From: UBA1952 sp965246765
GTDB lineage: Bacteria; Bacteroidota; Bacteroidia; Chitinophagales; Chitinophagaceae
Assembly: GCA_965246765.1 (NCBI GenBank)
Contig: CBDFFJ010000005.1
Location: forward strand, 558,001 to 622,000
Direction: 5' to 3'
DNA length: 64,000 nucleotides
Position 1 is the first letter of the stretch. Each line of letters opens with the position of its first letter. The notes beneath the pieces were generated by a model. The model was not told the DNA's origin, made no database searches, and worked only from the letters and a program-made list of their open reading frames with translations. Positions 33,957-43,760 of the stretch are shown in pieces. The translations under genes were made by a program, and so were the position numbers.

Positions 33957-36095
33957 ATGGCGGTAATTCAGACAATCCGGGAGCGCTACGCAAAGGTTGC
34001 AGGCGCGGTAATCGGTCTTTCCCTTGTAGCGTTCATTATATCAGAAGGCGTAAACGGCACCTTCGGCAACTTCTTCGGCCACGACAACAGCGTAGCCAAA
34101 GTGGGCGACGATGCGATTGACGGCCGCGAGTACGCCGCGCTTTCCAAAGACTACGTCTCCCTCTCCGAGGTATTCCGCAAAGGCCAGCGCCTTACGGAGG
34201 AAGAGCAGGCCCAGCTGCACCAGCAGGTGATAGAACAGATGGTGACGGAGAAGATTGTAGAGAAAGAATGTGATAAGCTGGGCATTGTAGTGAGCGATGC
34301 GGAGCAGAAAGACATGATCTCCGGCGCCAATCCCGACCAGGCGGTACAGCAATTCTTCCAGACCATCTTCGGCTCCCAGCAGTTTGATCCGCGCATGGTA
34401 AAGGAGTTTGAGACGCAGGTAAAGAAGAGCGACGAGCCGAAGCTCGCGGAGCTGGGCCAGCAGTGGGAGGCGCTGAAGAAATTTGTGGTGCATGCCCGCC
34501 GCATCCAGAAGTACAATGCGCTGATAGCCGGCTCTACCTACACGCCCAAGGCAGTGCAGATGGAGGCCGCAAAGCTGGAAGGCACCATGGCCGGCTTCCG
34601 CTACGTAAAGATTCCCCTCACCCTCATCCCCGACGCGCAGGCGCCCGTCACAGACGCGGATCTGAAGGATTATATGACCCGCCACAAGGCGCAGTTTGAA
34701 ACCCAGCAGCCCACCCGCTCCCTCGACTACATTACCTACGACGTAGTGCCCGGCGAAGACGACACGGCCAGGGCCCTCGGCGCGCTGCAAAAGATCCGCG
34801 AGCAGTTTGCGACAGAGAGCAACAATGAGGCCTTCGTAAACCGTAACTCAGAGGAGCGCTATACCAATAATTATGTGAACAAGGCCCGCTACATGAGCCC
34901 CATGGCCGACACCATCCTGAAGGGCGGCGTAGGCTCCGTGTTCGGTCCCTTTTTTGAGAATGGCAGCTACAAGATGGTAAAGGTTACAGAGCGCAAAGAC
35001 CTGCCCGATTCCGTAAAGGCGCAGCACATCCTGATAGCCACCGCCGGCCAGCAGAATCCGCAAGGCCTCAGCGATACCCTGGCCCACCAGCGCGCAGACA
35101 GCCTGATGGCAGCCATCAGGGCCGGCGCAAACTTTGACTCCCTGGCCGCCAGGTTCTCCGACGACCCCGGCTCCAAGGTAAAGGGCGGCGACCTCGGCTA
35201 CTTCGGCTACGGCATGATGGTTCCTGAGTTTAACGAGGCCGTCTTTATGGGCGCCAAAGGCGATCTGAAGGAAGTAAAGACCCAGTTTGGCTGGCACATT
35301 ATCCGCGTCACCGACCAGAAGAATTTTGCGCCCGGCGTAAAGCTGGCTACCATCACCAAGAGCCTCAACATCGGCGCTAAGGCAGACCAGACGCAGTTTG
35401 CAAAGGCCAATGAGTTTGCCGGCGCGGCCCGCGATGCCGCAGCCTTTGACGCGGGCATCAAGAAGAACAACCTGAACAAGAAAGTAGCGGAGGCTATCAA
35501 GCCCGCCGACTACATCATACAAGGCCTGGGCCCTGCCCGCGAGATCATACGCTGGGCCTATGCCGCCAAGCCCGGCGAGGTGAGCGACCCGATACACCTG
35601 GAAAACCGCTACGTAGTAGCCAAGGTAGCCGCTGTGAATGAGCCCGGCATGCGCACGCTGGACGCCAACATGAAGCCGCAGATTGAGGCCCTTGTCCGTG
35701 CAGAAAAGAAGGCGAAGATGATTGCCGATAAGTACAAGGGCGGCAACCTGGAAGCTATTGCGCAGAGCGCCGGCCAGACGGTGCAGGTGGCAGACTCTAT
35801 ACTGGGCAATGCATCCTTTACGCAAGGCTTGGGCTATGAGCCAAAGGTGGTTGGCTATGCGTTTAACGAGAAGTTCCAGCCGGGTGCTGTTTCCCCTGCC
35901 ATTAAAGGCCGCGAGGCGGTTTACTACATCTCGCTCACGCACCGCACGCCATCCGGCAAGCCGGTAGATCCGCAGGCTATAGCTATGCAGGCTAAGATGC
36001 AGGACATGCAGGCCAAGAATATGGTTGCCCAAGGCATCAACGAAAGCCTCCGCCGCCGTGTGAAGGTGACATTCAAGCCGGAAAATATTTATTAA
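33957..36095 (+). CDS. PpiD-like peptidylprolyl isomerase
   Basis: A 712-residue membrane-anchored foldase. One N-terminal helix (VAGAVIGLSLVAFIISEGV, about 12-30) anchors it in the inner membrane. A SurA/PpiD-like N-terminal region (DGREYAALSKDYVSLSEVF, QQVIEQMVTEKIVEKECDKLGI) follows. A PPIC parvulin domain follows (KAQHILIATAG, DSLAARFSDDPGSKVKGGDLGYFGYGMMVPEFNEAVF, FGWHIIRVTDQK, about 358-450). The length and topology match Bacteroidota SurA_N_3/PpiD proteins, which help outer membrane protein folding in the periplasm. I chose ATG 33957 because the upstream frame has no signal and contains the promoter. Confidence 0.93.
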   Translation: MAVIQTIRERYAKVAGAVIGLSLVAFIISEGVNGTFGNFFGHDNSVAKVGDDAIDGREYAALSKDYVSLSEVFRKGQRLTEEEQAQLHQQVIEQMVTEKIVEKECDKLGIVVSDAEQKDMISGANPDQAVQQFFQTIFGSQQFDPRMVKEFETQVKKSDEPKLAELGQQWEALKKFVVHARRIQKYNALIAGSTYTPKAVQMEAAKLEGTMAGFRYVKIPLTLIPDAQAPVTDADLKDYMTRHKAQFETQQPTRSLDYITYDVVPGEDDTARALGALQKIREQFATESNNEAFVNRNSEERYTNNYVNKARYMSPMADTILKGGVGSVFGPFFENGSYKMVKVTERKDLPDSVKAQHILIATAGQQNPQGLSDTLAHQRADSLMAAIRAGANFDSLAARFSDDPGSKVKGGDLGYFGYGMMVPEFNEAVFMGAKGDLKEVKTQFGWHIIRVTDQKNFAPGVKLATITKSLNIGAKADQTQFAKANEFAGAARDAAAFDAGIKKNNLNKKVAEAIKPADYIIQGLGPAREIIRWAYAAKPGEVSDPIHLENRYVVAKVAAVNEPGMRTLDANMKPQIEALVRAEKKAKMIADKYKGGNLEAIAQSAGQTVQVADSILGNASFTQGLGYEPKVVGYAFNEKFQPGAVSPAIKGREAVYYISLTHRTPSGKPVDPQAIAMQAKMQDMQAKNMVAQGINESLRRRVKVTFKPENIY

Positions 36096-36123
36096 GGTCG
36101 CTTCAAGCAGCTTGCGTTTTTTG

Positions 36124-36161
36124 AAAATGCCTGCGGCACGCGCCGCGGGCATTTTGTTTTT
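36124..36161 (+). terminator. terminator of the PpiD-like gene
   Basis: A 14-bp stem with one G-T pair (36124-36137 with 36142-36155), followed by GTTTTT. Confidence 0.8.
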
Positions 36162-36353
36162 AATCAAATCCAAAGATTCGCAGCCGGCTTAATGATCTTT
36201 TGTAGTGTGGTAATATAACAACGGGCCGCTAACATGTGCGTCACGTTTGCCGTCTTAGAGAAGCAGTGACAGTTGATTCGCTTGGCGGAGGGATAGCAGA
36301 GGAGCAAAATTTCACAACCCAGACGTCTGAATACAACCACCAAAATTTATATT

Positions 36354-37322
36354 ATGAAAACAAGGCTACATCGCCTTTCCTGTCTGTTTGTCTGCTTGTA
36401 TATGTCGCTTCCTGCGATGGCTCAGACTTTTCCAGGCCACGTTTTAGACGGGCGTCCGAACGACTCCGCTATCATCTCCTTTGCTGACACCATCGCGTGG
36501 CACAACCCGGTTAATTTCTCCGTTTCCATAGACACGACGTGGACAACCTTATGGCGCAGCGGCGCTACCTCTAAGACATTTTTCAATACGGGCATTACGG
36601 GCAGTCCGGGCATGATGACGGATACCGCCTCGCCTTACCCGGTAAACGCCAACGATTGGATAGGCATCAAAATAATCAGGAAAGCCGGAACATCCTTTAC
36701 CAACCCAATAATATCCTTTACACACAAGTATCAGACTACAGCGGGGAGAGATGGCGGAACGGTTGAATACTCTTTTGACAGCCTGAGCTGGTATAACGTA
36801 GTAAACGGATGCTATGCCATGATGCAGGCAGACAGCTTCTATAAAGCAACTGATACCCTCCCTGGAAAAATCCCGGCCTTCAGCGGCACAAGGGGCTGGA
36901 AGCGCTCCCGTTTTCAGTTCTTCCAGGGCTTGCCGCTGAAAGGCGCCGCCGCATGCCAGGTAAGCTTCCCTATATGGCTGCGCTTCCGCTTTATAAGTGA
37001 TACCACGGCAGATACGCTGGCCGGATGGCTGATCCGCAATGTCACGGTGGAGCAGGATTATTACGCCGGCGGCGTCAATGATGTAAAGCCGCTGCCTGCG
37101 CTGGATATCTTCCCAAATCCTGTAGAGACCGGAGTGCTGAACTGGCCGCGTCTTGAAGGGCAGGAAAAGTACGTCCTTCGCATCATCAATATGCTTGGTA
37201 AAGAGGTGTACCAGGGCGCTTATCCGCGCCTGCTGAACATAGCCGCATGGCCCGCCGGCAGCTATTATTACCGGGTGGATGATGGCATCAGTGCGTATGG
37301 CGGATTCTTTCAAAAATATTAA
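36354..37322 (+). CDS. secreted protein with T9SS sorting domain
   Basis: A 322-residue protein with a signal peptide (LSCLFVCLYMSLPAMAQ) and a beta-rich body of no recognisable family (FTHKYQTTAGRDGGTVEYSFDSLSWYN, WLRFRFISDTTADTLAGWLIRNVTVEQ, which is jelly-roll-like). It ends in a T9SS type A sorting domain (LDIFPNPVETGVLNWP ... YYYRVDDG). It has an unusual 'FFQKY' end. The body resembles the concanavalin-like modules of other T9SS cargo. Monocistronic; function unknown. Confidence 0.82.
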   Translation: MKTRLHRLSCLFVCLYMSLPAMAQTFPGHVLDGRPNDSAIISFADTIAWHNPVNFSVSIDTTWTTLWRSGATSKTFFNTGITGSPGMMTDTASPYPVNANDWIGIKIIRKAGTSFTNPIISFTHKYQTTAGRDGGTVEYSFDSLSWYNVVNGCYAMMQADSFYKATDTLPGKIPAFSGTRGWKRSRFQFFQGLPLKGAAACQVSFPIWLRFRFISDTTADTLAGWLIRNVTVEQDYYAGGVNDVKPLPALDIFPNPVETGVLNWPRLEGQEKYVLRIINMLGKEVYQGAYPRLLNIAAWPAGSYYYRVDDGISAYGGFFQKY

Positions 37323-37451
37323 CCGGACTAAGGACTGGGAGATGTGCCGCTGTACTGAATGGTCATTATCAGGCCGTCTCATTATTGCCATATAGATTTT
37401 ATTACGCGCACCGCCGGGCGATTAATGCGCCCTGGTCAGTAGAAGCGTTCG

Positions 37452-37459
37452 TAAATTTG
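37452..37459 (+). promoter_or_regulatory. -7 box of the DUF2480 gene
   Basis: TAAATTTG, an exact TAnnTTTG match, only 5 bases before the ATG. A leaderless transcript is expected. Confidence 0.55.
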
Positions 37460-37464
37460 GAGTT

Positions 37465-37992
37465 ATGCAAGCGCCCGCCGCGGAGCCGTTCCGAAACAAA
37501 GTAGCAGAGAGCGGCATCATCACCTTAGATCTGGCGCCCTTTGTACCGGCGACAGAAAGCCTGGCGGGCTTTGACCTGAAGCCTTTCCTGTTTATGGAGA
37601 TGATACTCCGGGAGAAGGACTATCGTGCAGCGCTCCTGACGCAAGACTGGGCCCGGTATGCTGGCAAGCACACGTCCATTTATTGCAGTGTGGATGCCAT
37701 AGTGCCGGTCTGGGCGTATATGCTGGCTGCCACCTACCTGGAGCCAATAGCGGCGGGCGTTCATTTTACGCTGCCTGCCAACCTCAGGAGTAACGTTATC
37801 TGCGCCGCCATTGCCGGCATCAGCACCGAAGAATATGCGGGGAAGCGAGTGGTATTGAAGGGCTGCGGCGACGTAGCAGTACCGGCAGAGGCTTATGTAG
37901 CAGCCACGGCAAAGCTGCGTCCCGTGGTAAAATCACTGATGTATGGTGAGCCCTGTTCTACCGTGCCTGTTTACAAAGCCCCGAAGGTCTGA
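37465..37992 (+). CDS. DUF2480 family protein
   Basis: A 175-residue protein of the Bacteroidota-specific DUF2480 family, shown by NKVAESGIITLDLAPF, FDLKPFLFMEMILREKDYRAALLTQDWARYAGKHTSIYCSVDAIVPVWAYMLAATYL, VVLKGCGDVAVPAEAYVAATAKLRPVVKSLMYGEPCSTVPVY. Three conserved cysteines (SIYCS, KGCGD, EPCST) could bind a metal or nucleophile chemistry. No function is known. Monocistronic with a promoter box directly before the ATG. Confidence 0.92.
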   Translation: MQAPAAEPFRNKVAESGIITLDLAPFVPATESLAGFDLKPFLFMEMILREKDYRAALLTQDWARYAGKHTSIYCSVDAIVPVWAYMLAATYLEPIAAGVHFTLPANLRSNVICAAIAGISTEEYAGKRVVLKGCGDVAVPAEAYVAATAKLRPVVKSLMYGEPCSTVPVYKAPKV

Positions 37993-38133
37993 TGGCAGAA
38001 AGATGGAAAGCAGCGGTTAAGCTGCCTGCAATAAGTCTCCACAGTTCTGCCCGTTTGCCCACACGTTGTATTATTGTGTAGCGCATCTTTGCGCTCCCAA
38101 ATCATCTGACCTTAACAGACTCCCGCCCGCCTT

Positions 38134-40161
38134 ATGGAATCCGAAAAGACGCCCGACACCGCTGAAAATCTACAGTCCCAAGCGCCGACTCCGGCTACAG
38201 AGCAGCAATTACAGCCGGAAAATCCTTCAACCGGGACTGACCAGACTGATTCAGCTGATGCCACAGATCGGGCGCAGCCAGGCTCTGCTGCCGATGGCGT
38301 AGTATCTGCCCCGGCAGAAACGCAAGGCTCGGAATCGCGCGATGAAGGCACGGGCACGGCGCCTGAAGCTGTAGCCCTTCCTGAGCCCGAATCCCGGAAT
38401 ACCCCGGCTCCCGGCAACTGGTGGGACGCCATACCTTTTGAGGGAAAGGAATTTACAGAGCTGCGCCCAGACGGCATGCTGCTGTTGAAGGCTACCCCGT
38501 TCGCCCCCGAGCGCCAGCTACAGATGCTGCATCCGGAGAGCGCGGAAGCTACGGTCAAGGCATTGACGGATAAGTTTAAAGAGGTGGAGACCAAGGTACG
38601 CGAGCTGGCCTCGGAGTGGAACCATACAGAAGACAAGAAAAAGCTCAGCGGTCGTGTAGAGCGCGTCCGTGATTACCTGCTTCATGCGGCCGCTATCGGC
38701 GACTTTACCCCCCTGCATCAGCAGGTAGGCCTTTGGGACAACCTCCTTCAGGAAGGGGCGGACAAGGCTTATGCAGACAGACTTGTGCTTGTAGATCGTG
38801 CGGAGGCGCTTGCTGCCGGCGATCTGAAAAAGGAAGGCCTTAATGAGCTCCGTGAGCTGGGCGAGGCCTGGAAAGGAACCGGCTACGTGGATAAAGACCG
38901 TGCGGACGCGCTGTGGGTTCGTTTCGAGGCGGCGAGGGATTCTTTCTACAACCGCCGCCGTGAGCACCAGGATGCCGAGCGGGCCGAGCTGCAAAGCAAT
39001 CTTGATCTGAAAAATGAGATTGTGGATAAGGCAGAGCGATATGCCGCCTCTGACGACTGGAAGGAATCTACCAATGCGTTTAACGCGCTCATGGATCAAT
39101 GGAAGGCTACCGGCCGCACCTTTCACGACAAGAATGAGGCCCTGTGGCAACGCTTTATTACAGCCAAAAACGTATTCTACGACCGTAAGAAAGAACACTT
39201 TAAGGAGATTCAGTCGGAGCAGGAAGGGAATTTTGAGATGAAGCTGGCATTGATTACCCGTGCGGAGACCTTGAGCGACAGCACCGACTGGAATAAGACA
39301 TCTGACGCCTACAATGCGCTGATGGATGAGTGGAAAGCCATTGGCCGCGTTCCCGCAGACAAAACCGAGGAGCTTTGGAGCCGTCTGAGCGCAGCCAAGG
39401 ATAAGTTTTTTAACGCCAAGCGCTCACACTACGCAACGATGCGTGTGACGTATGACGACAATCATGCGCAGAAGCAGGCCCTGCTAAAGCGGGCAGAGAC
39501 GTTGCAGCACTCTCACGACTGGCGCGGCGCAACGGACGAGTTTGCCGAGCTGATGGAAGAATGGAAAAAAATAGGCCCGGTAGCAAGGCGCGAGCAGAAT
39601 GAGGCCTTATGGCAGAGCTTTAACAAGGCCCGCAAAACATTCTTTGACCGTAAGGATGACGACCGCGACCGCCGCCGCTCTCATATGGAGCAGGCACGTG
39701 TGGGCAGGCTGAGCCAGGTACAAGAGTTCCTCTCGCAGCTCCGTGCTGAGCTAAAGGAATTTGAGGAAGATCTTGCAGATCATCATCTGGCTATGGCCAA
39801 CCTTGGCAGCGGCAAAATGGATAATCAGATACGCGCCAACCTGGAGCGGCTCATCGCTCAAGGCAGCCCGAAAGTAGAAAAGAAGCGTGCTAAGATAGCA
39901 GAGATAGAAGCACAACTGGCCGAGCTCATGCGGGATAATCAGCGCAAGCCGCAAACCAAAGGCCCTACGCCACAGCAGCCGCGGGATGTGGCTGATCAGG
40001 AGACTAAGACGACCGAACTGCCCGCCACGCAGCAAGTAGCTGCCGGCATTGAGGAGCCCGATGCTCCTGCCGGCACTGAAGAGACGCCGGCCCAAGCGGA
40101 ATTGTCACCTGATGCCGCCCCCACCTCGTCTAATCCAGATGACCTGCCGGCGGGCGCATAG
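38134..40161 (+). CDS. DUF349 repeat protein
   Basis: A 675-residue, very hydrophilic protein. Residues 1-90 are acidic low-complexity sequence rich in P, E, Q and A. Four or five DUF349 helical repeats follow, marked by recurring W-K-x-[IT]-G-x-[VTR] and WxRFxxAxxxFxxRR/K patterns: LGEAWKGTGYVDKDRADALWVRFEAARDSF, MDQWKATGRTFHDKNEALWQRFITAKNVFY, MDEWKAIGRVPADKTEELWSRLSAAKDKFF and MEEWKKIGPVARREQNEALWQSFNKARKTFF. The C terminus (about 600-675) is disordered. Helical scaffold; role unknown. A CATCTTTG box at 38084-38091 with TTG 15 bases upstream may be its promoter. Confidence 0.93.
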   Translation: MESEKTPDTAENLQSQAPTPATEQQLQPENPSTGTDQTDSADATDRAQPGSAADGVVSAPAETQGSESRDEGTGTAPEAVALPEPESRNTPAPGNWWDAIPFEGKEFTELRPDGMLLLKATPFAPERQLQMLHPESAEATVKALTDKFKEVETKVRELASEWNHTEDKKKLSGRVERVRDYLLHAAAIGDFTPLHQQVGLWDNLLQEGADKAYADRLVLVDRAEALAAGDLKKEGLNELRELGEAWKGTGYVDKDRADALWVRFEAARDSFYNRRREHQDAERAELQSNLDLKNEIVDKAERYAASDDWKESTNAFNALMDQWKATGRTFHDKNEALWQRFITAKNVFYDRKKEHFKEIQSEQEGNFEMKLALITRAETLSDSTDWNKTSDAYNALMDEWKAIGRVPADKTEELWSRLSAAKDKFFNAKRSHYATMRVTYDDNHAQKQALLKRAETLQHSHDWRGATDEFAELMEEWKKIGPVARREQNEALWQSFNKARKTFFDRKDDDRDRRRSHMEQARVGRLSQVQEFLSQLRAELKEFEEDLADHHLAMANLGSGKMDNQIRANLERLIAQGSPKVEKKRAKIAEIEAQLAELMRDNQRKPQTKGPTPQQPRDVADQETKTTELPATQQVAAGIEEPDAPAGTEETPAQAELSPDAAPTSSNPDDLPAGA

Positions 40162-40196
40162 GCCGGATTTTATCATTCCCGCGCAGACGGCAGCCT

Positions 40197-40204
40197 TACC
40201 TTCG
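40197..40204 (+). promoter_or_regulatory. -7-like box of tatC
   Basis: TACCTTCG, one mismatch from TAnnTTTG, 29 bases before the tatC start. Confidence 0.35.
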
Positions 40205-40233
40205 CGGCACCTATTATTATACCTGCGCAGCGC

Positions 40234-41094
40234 GTGAGCCTCCTTTCCAATTTCCTGAACAAGCGCAATCCTTCACAAACGGGCGAGATGACGTTTGTGG
40301 ACCATATTGAGGAGCTGCGCTGGCATATCCTTCGCTCGGCCGCGGCGATACTTGTCGCAAGCATTGTCGTATTCATCTACTCCGACTGGATCTATACCAA
40401 CATCATTACCGGCCCGACGCACAGCAGCTTTATTTCCTATCGCTGGCTGTGCTCCCTCGGGCACATGCTCGGCACGGAAAGCCTTTGCCTGAAGGATATA
40501 AACCTGACGCTGCAAAACACCGAGATGAGCGGCCAGTTCCTGCTGTCTTTTTCCTCGTCGTTCATGATGGGCTTCATCATTGCGTTTCCTTATATTTTCT
40601 GGGAGTTTTGGAAATTTCTGAAGCCTGCGCTGAACGATGCGGAGTCTAAGCATGCAAGTGGCGTCGTCTTCTGGAGTTCCCTCCTGTTTTTGACGGGCGT
40701 GCTGTTCGGATATCTGATCCTGGCCCCGTTTACTATTAACTTCTTCGCCAACTACCAGCTGTCGCCGGACATTAAAAACATCTTCACGATCTCCAACTAC
40801 TACGACTCATTGTCGGATATGGTGCTCGGCATGGGCATTGTGTTTGAGCTGCCAATCGTCGTGTTCTTTTTATCCAGAGTAGGCATTCTGACGCCGGCCC
40901 TCATGCGCAAGCAGCGCCGCTACGCGGTAGTGATCCTGATCTTTCTGGCCGAAATAATTACCCCGCCGGACTGGTTTAGCTGGCTGCTGGTATTTATTCC
41001 TGTTTACATTCTTTACGAAATCTCTATCAACATCTCTGCCCGCGCCGAGCGAGACCGCAAGCTGCGCATAGCCCGGATTGAAGCAGAGGGATAA
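40234..41094 (+). CDS. tatC: Sec-independent protein translocase TatC
   Basis: A 286-residue inner membrane protein that recognises twin-arginine signal peptides. It has the signature FVDHIEELRWHILRSAAAILVASIVVF, six predicted helices (for example FLLSFSSSFMMGFIIAFPYIFWEFWKFLKPAL and VFWSSLLFLTGVLFGYLILAPFTINFF) and LSDMVLGMGIVFELPIVVFFL. The start is GTG at 40234 (MSLLSNFLNKRNPSQTGEM), which keeps the usual cytoplasmic N terminus. It precedes rpiB by 18 bases and probably forms an operon with it; tatA is not nearby. Confidence 0.96.
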   Translation: MSLLSNFLNKRNPSQTGEMTFVDHIEELRWHILRSAAAILVASIVVFIYSDWIYTNIITGPTHSSFISYRWLCSLGHMLGTESLCLKDINLTLQNTEMSGQFLLSFSSSFMMGFIIAFPYIFWEFWKFLKPALNDAESKHASGVVFWSSLLFLTGVLFGYLILAPFTINFFANYQLSPDIKNIFTISNYYDSLSDMVLGMGIVFELPIVVFFLSRVGILTPALMRKQRRYAVVILIFLAEIITPPDWFSWLLVFIPVYILYEISINISARAERDRKLRIARIEAEG

Positions 41095-41112
41095 GCTCAA
41101 TAAGAACCATCC

Positions 41113-41565
41113 ATGACGACGACCACCGCCTTACCGATTGCGATCGGCGCCGACCATGCGGGCTTTGAATATAAGGAGCGCCTGAAGGCTCATCTCCGCG
41201 ATGGTCACTATACGCCGGATGATAAGGGCACGCATAATGCGGACAGCGTGGATTATCCCGACTTCGCGCACCCGGTGGCAGGCATGGTGGAGCGCGGCGA
41301 GTCCGATTTCGGATTCCTGGTATGCGGCTCGGGCAATGGCGTGTGCATGACGGCAAACAAACATGTGGGCGTGCGTGCGGCGCTTTGCTGGAATGTAGAG
41401 CTGGCGCAGCTTGCACGGCAACATAATAACGCCAATGTCCTTTGCATTCCTGCGCGTTTTGTGTCTTACGAAGAAGCTGTCGCGATGATGGATGCTTTTC
41501 TGGCCACGCCTTTTGAAGGCGGTCGCCATGAGCGCCGGGTGGAAAAAATGAGCATGCGCGACTAA
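41113..41565 (+). CDS. rpiB: ribose 5-phosphate isomerase B
   Basis: A 150-residue RpiB, which interconverts ribose and ribulose 5-phosphate. It has IGADHAGFEYKERL, VDYPDFAHPVAGMVERGESDFGFLVCGSGNGVCMTANKHVGVRAALC (the active-site cysteine in VCGSGNG) and ARQHNNANVLCIPARFVSYEEA. The C-terminal FEGGRHERRVEKM is standard. Confidence 0.96.
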   Translation: MTTTTALPIAIGADHAGFEYKERLKAHLRDGHYTPDDKGTHNADSVDYPDFAHPVAGMVERGESDFGFLVCGSGNGVCMTANKHVGVRAALCWNVELAQLARQHNNANVLCIPARFVSYEEAVAMMDAFLATPFEGGRHERRVEKMSMRD

Positions 41566-41653
41566 GCATTCTCCCGACCGGGCATTTGCGCTTCTGAAAA
41601 TACTTATCTGAAGTAAAAAGTGCCGAATAAAGGTGTCAAGTCTTTAAACCCTG

Positions 41654-43678
41654 CTACAGAATAGCCCTCAGCGTTACAAATACCCGCCGCGGCAGAAAAT
41701 CGCTGCCGCCGCTGCTATGGGCGCTTGTGCTTGCCCCGCCGGTGGGCGTAAGCTGCCTGATGTCAAAAATGTTTCTGACGCCGGCCGTCAGATCAATGTG
41801 GCTGTTCCAGAAGCGCCGGCTGAGGGAGGCATCAAGCCAGCTGAATGCGGGCAGCGCATTGTCATACAGCGCCGTGCCGTCAGACAGGGCGCTTAGCTGC
41901 CGGGTGGCGCCGGTATATTTATAAAAAACGGAGAGGCTCAGCTTTGCCGGCGTGTAATTGTAGCGGGCAGTGGCAGTAAGCTCACTTGTATTAAAGGCAT
42001 CATAGCCGCTATCGGCCGCAAACGTCCGCGTGAGTCCTCCGCCCAGCAGCACATAAAAGGCCTTCCATTCGCCTTCGGCCTGCAGGGTGCTTATGGCGTT
42101 CTGTTGTCTCGCAAGATTGGCATAGACGCGATAGATACTGGCGGGATCGGAAGTGGGATTGGCAAGTGAGATAACATCGCGGACATCATTATAAAAGCCG
42201 GTAGCCGTGATGCCGCCGCGTATCACGCTGGTAGCCGGATATTGCCACGAAAGGGAGCCTTGCAGATGATGTCCGTACTCCGGATTCAGGGAAGGATTGC
42301 CAAAGACATGATGATTCTGATCTACGAACTCCAGGTATTGCTCTTTAAGCGAAGGGGCACGGAAGCCTTTGGCATAAGAGGCGCGAAGCTGAAGGCGCTC
42401 GCCCCCTTTGTAAAGAACGTTGAGCGAGTAGATAAGCGGCGCGCTGAAGACCGTATTATACGCACCGCGAAGGCCAAGCTGCACCCTCAGCTTTTCCTTA
42501 AAAAGGTCTGTGGAAGCATTGGCATACAGCGCATAATTGTCGGCGGCATGCTCCGCGCCTCCAAACTTGCCGCTCGCAGCGCGCTGCAGGAGCACGTCAT
42601 AGCCGCCATCAAAATGTATATGCCCGATGCCCGCGCTGTAATTGCTGCGTAATGTCACATCATGAAAGACGCTGGTGTCCTGACTGCCGCTGCTGGTGTC
42701 TGCGGCTTCGCTGAGCGTCACCAGATCTTTAACCCGCGATTCGCGTGTCCGGCGGTAATAAGCATAGCCATTGTCTAAGCGCCAGAGGCCTTTGCCGAGT
42801 TTGCCGCTGAGCTGCAAGCGGTTATTGCTGCGGGTCGTGCGGTAATATTCATCCACGGCCGTCGCAAAATAGGGGTAGCCTATCACCTCGCCGCGCGAAG
42901 TGATTTTTTCCTGCACGAAATCGGTTGCTGCATTCAGCGTAAAGCCTTTGGAGCCGCTGTACCGGTAAGCGAAATTGCCCAGCCATTGCTCCTTTGGCTT
43001 AAAAACGCGGGCCCGTTGGGGATAAGTGGTGTCCTGATAGCCATAGGCGTCAGAGAAATTTCTGCCAGCGCCGGCCTGAATACTGTGGCCGCTGCCAAAG
43101 CCATAAGCGCCGGCCAGGTCCGCATTATACTTTCCGATGTCTTCCCAATTGAATCCGGCGCTGGCTTCCAGTTTCTTTTTGGGCTTTGCTGTGATGATAT
43201 TGATGACGCCCCCCAGCGCATCGGAGCCGTAGAGCACACTCATAGGGCCCTGCACCAGCTCAATACGGGCTACGTTGTTCAGCGAAATCTGGCCGAGGTC
43301 CACGTTACCATTCTCCCGGCCATTTACTGGCAGACCATCTATCAGCACCTTTACTTTGTCGCCGCCCAGGCCCTGCATGGTGATGTTGGCACCCAGTACG
43401 CGGTCGTTGCCCAGATTGATATTAAGCTGCGTGCTAAGGGCATCAGCTACGGTTACCGCGCCTTGCGCCTTCATAGCTTCTTTGGTTATAATCCGGTATT
43501 GCGCCAGCGCATTCTGAAGCTTTACGGGCGCTGTAACGCCGGTTACTACTGTTTCTTCAAGCGTGGTGCCGCCCGTCCCCGCAGTATCAGGCGGGCGGAC
43601 AGTCCCGCCTGCCTCCTGGGCAAGTGCAGCGCCTGCCGGCAGGCTGAACACCATCAACAAGAAGTATATTTTAAACAC
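41654..43678 (-). CDS. TonB-dependent outer membrane receptor (HmuR-like)
   Basis: A 674-residue receptor. A plug domain contains TLEETVVTGVTAPVKLQNALAQYRIITKEAMK, GANITMQGLGGDKVKVLIDGLPVNGRENGNVDLGQI and VQGPMSVLYGSDALGGVINIIT; the barrel has the FRAP-type motif YAKGFRAPSLKEQYLEFVDQNHHVFGNPSLNPEYG. FRAP and NP.L with a histidine pair between them recall haem receptors. It ends LPRRVFVTLRAIL. Upstream in the same operon is an HmuY-like protein, so haem uptake is likely. I chose GTG at 43678 because the TTG at 43699 lies in the terminator hairpin. Confidence 0.88.
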   Translation of the reverse strand: MFKIYFLLMVFSLPAGAALAQEAGGTVRPPDTAGTGGTTLEETVVTGVTAPVKLQNALAQYRIITKEAMKAQGAVTVADALSTQLNINLGNDRVLGANITMQGLGGDKVKVLIDGLPVNGRENGNVDLGQISLNNVARIELVQGPMSVLYGSDALGGVINIITAKPKKKLEASAGFNWEDIGKYNADLAGAYGFGSGHSIQAGAGRNFSDAYGYQDTTYPQRARVFKPKEQWLGNFAYRYSGSKGFTLNAATDFVQEKITSRGEVIGYPYFATAVDEYYRTTRSNNRLQLSGKLGKGLWRLDNGYAYYRRTRESRVKDLVTLSEAADTSSGSQDTSVFHDVTLRSNYSAGIGHIHFDGGYDVLLQRAASGKFGGAEHAADNYALYANASTDLFKEKLRVQLGLRGAYNTVFSAPLIYSLNVLYKGGERLQLRASYAKGFRAPSLKEQYLEFVDQNHHVFGNPSLNPEYGHHLQGSLSWQYPATSVIRGGITATGFYNDVRDVISLANPTSDPASIYRVYANLARQQNAISTLQAEGEWKAFYVLLGGGLTRTFAADSGYDAFNTSELTATARYNYTPAKLSLSVFYKYTGATRQLSALSDGTALYDNALPAFSWLDASLSRRFWNSHIDLTAGVRNIFDIRQLTPTGGASTSAHSSGGSDFLPRRVFVTLRAIL

Positions 43679-43697
43679 GGGACTGCTTACAGCAAAC

Positions 43698-43737
43698 AAA
43701 AATGGAGCACAAGCTTCATAGGCCGTGCTCCATTTTT
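43698..43737 (-). terminator. terminator/attenuator between the HmuY-like and TonB receptor genes
   Basis: A 13-bp perfect inverted repeat (43698-43710 with 43725-43737) with T-runs on the minus strand, after the HmuY-like stop codon and before the receptor start. It could limit readthrough so that receptor is made in smaller amounts than the HmuY-like protein. Confidence 0.75.
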
Positions 43738-43760
43738 AAAAAGAAAAGCGTTTTGAAGTC

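Noticed and set aside
34848..36173. 441-residue minus-strand ORF
   Set aside because: Antisense shadow of the PpiD-like gene.
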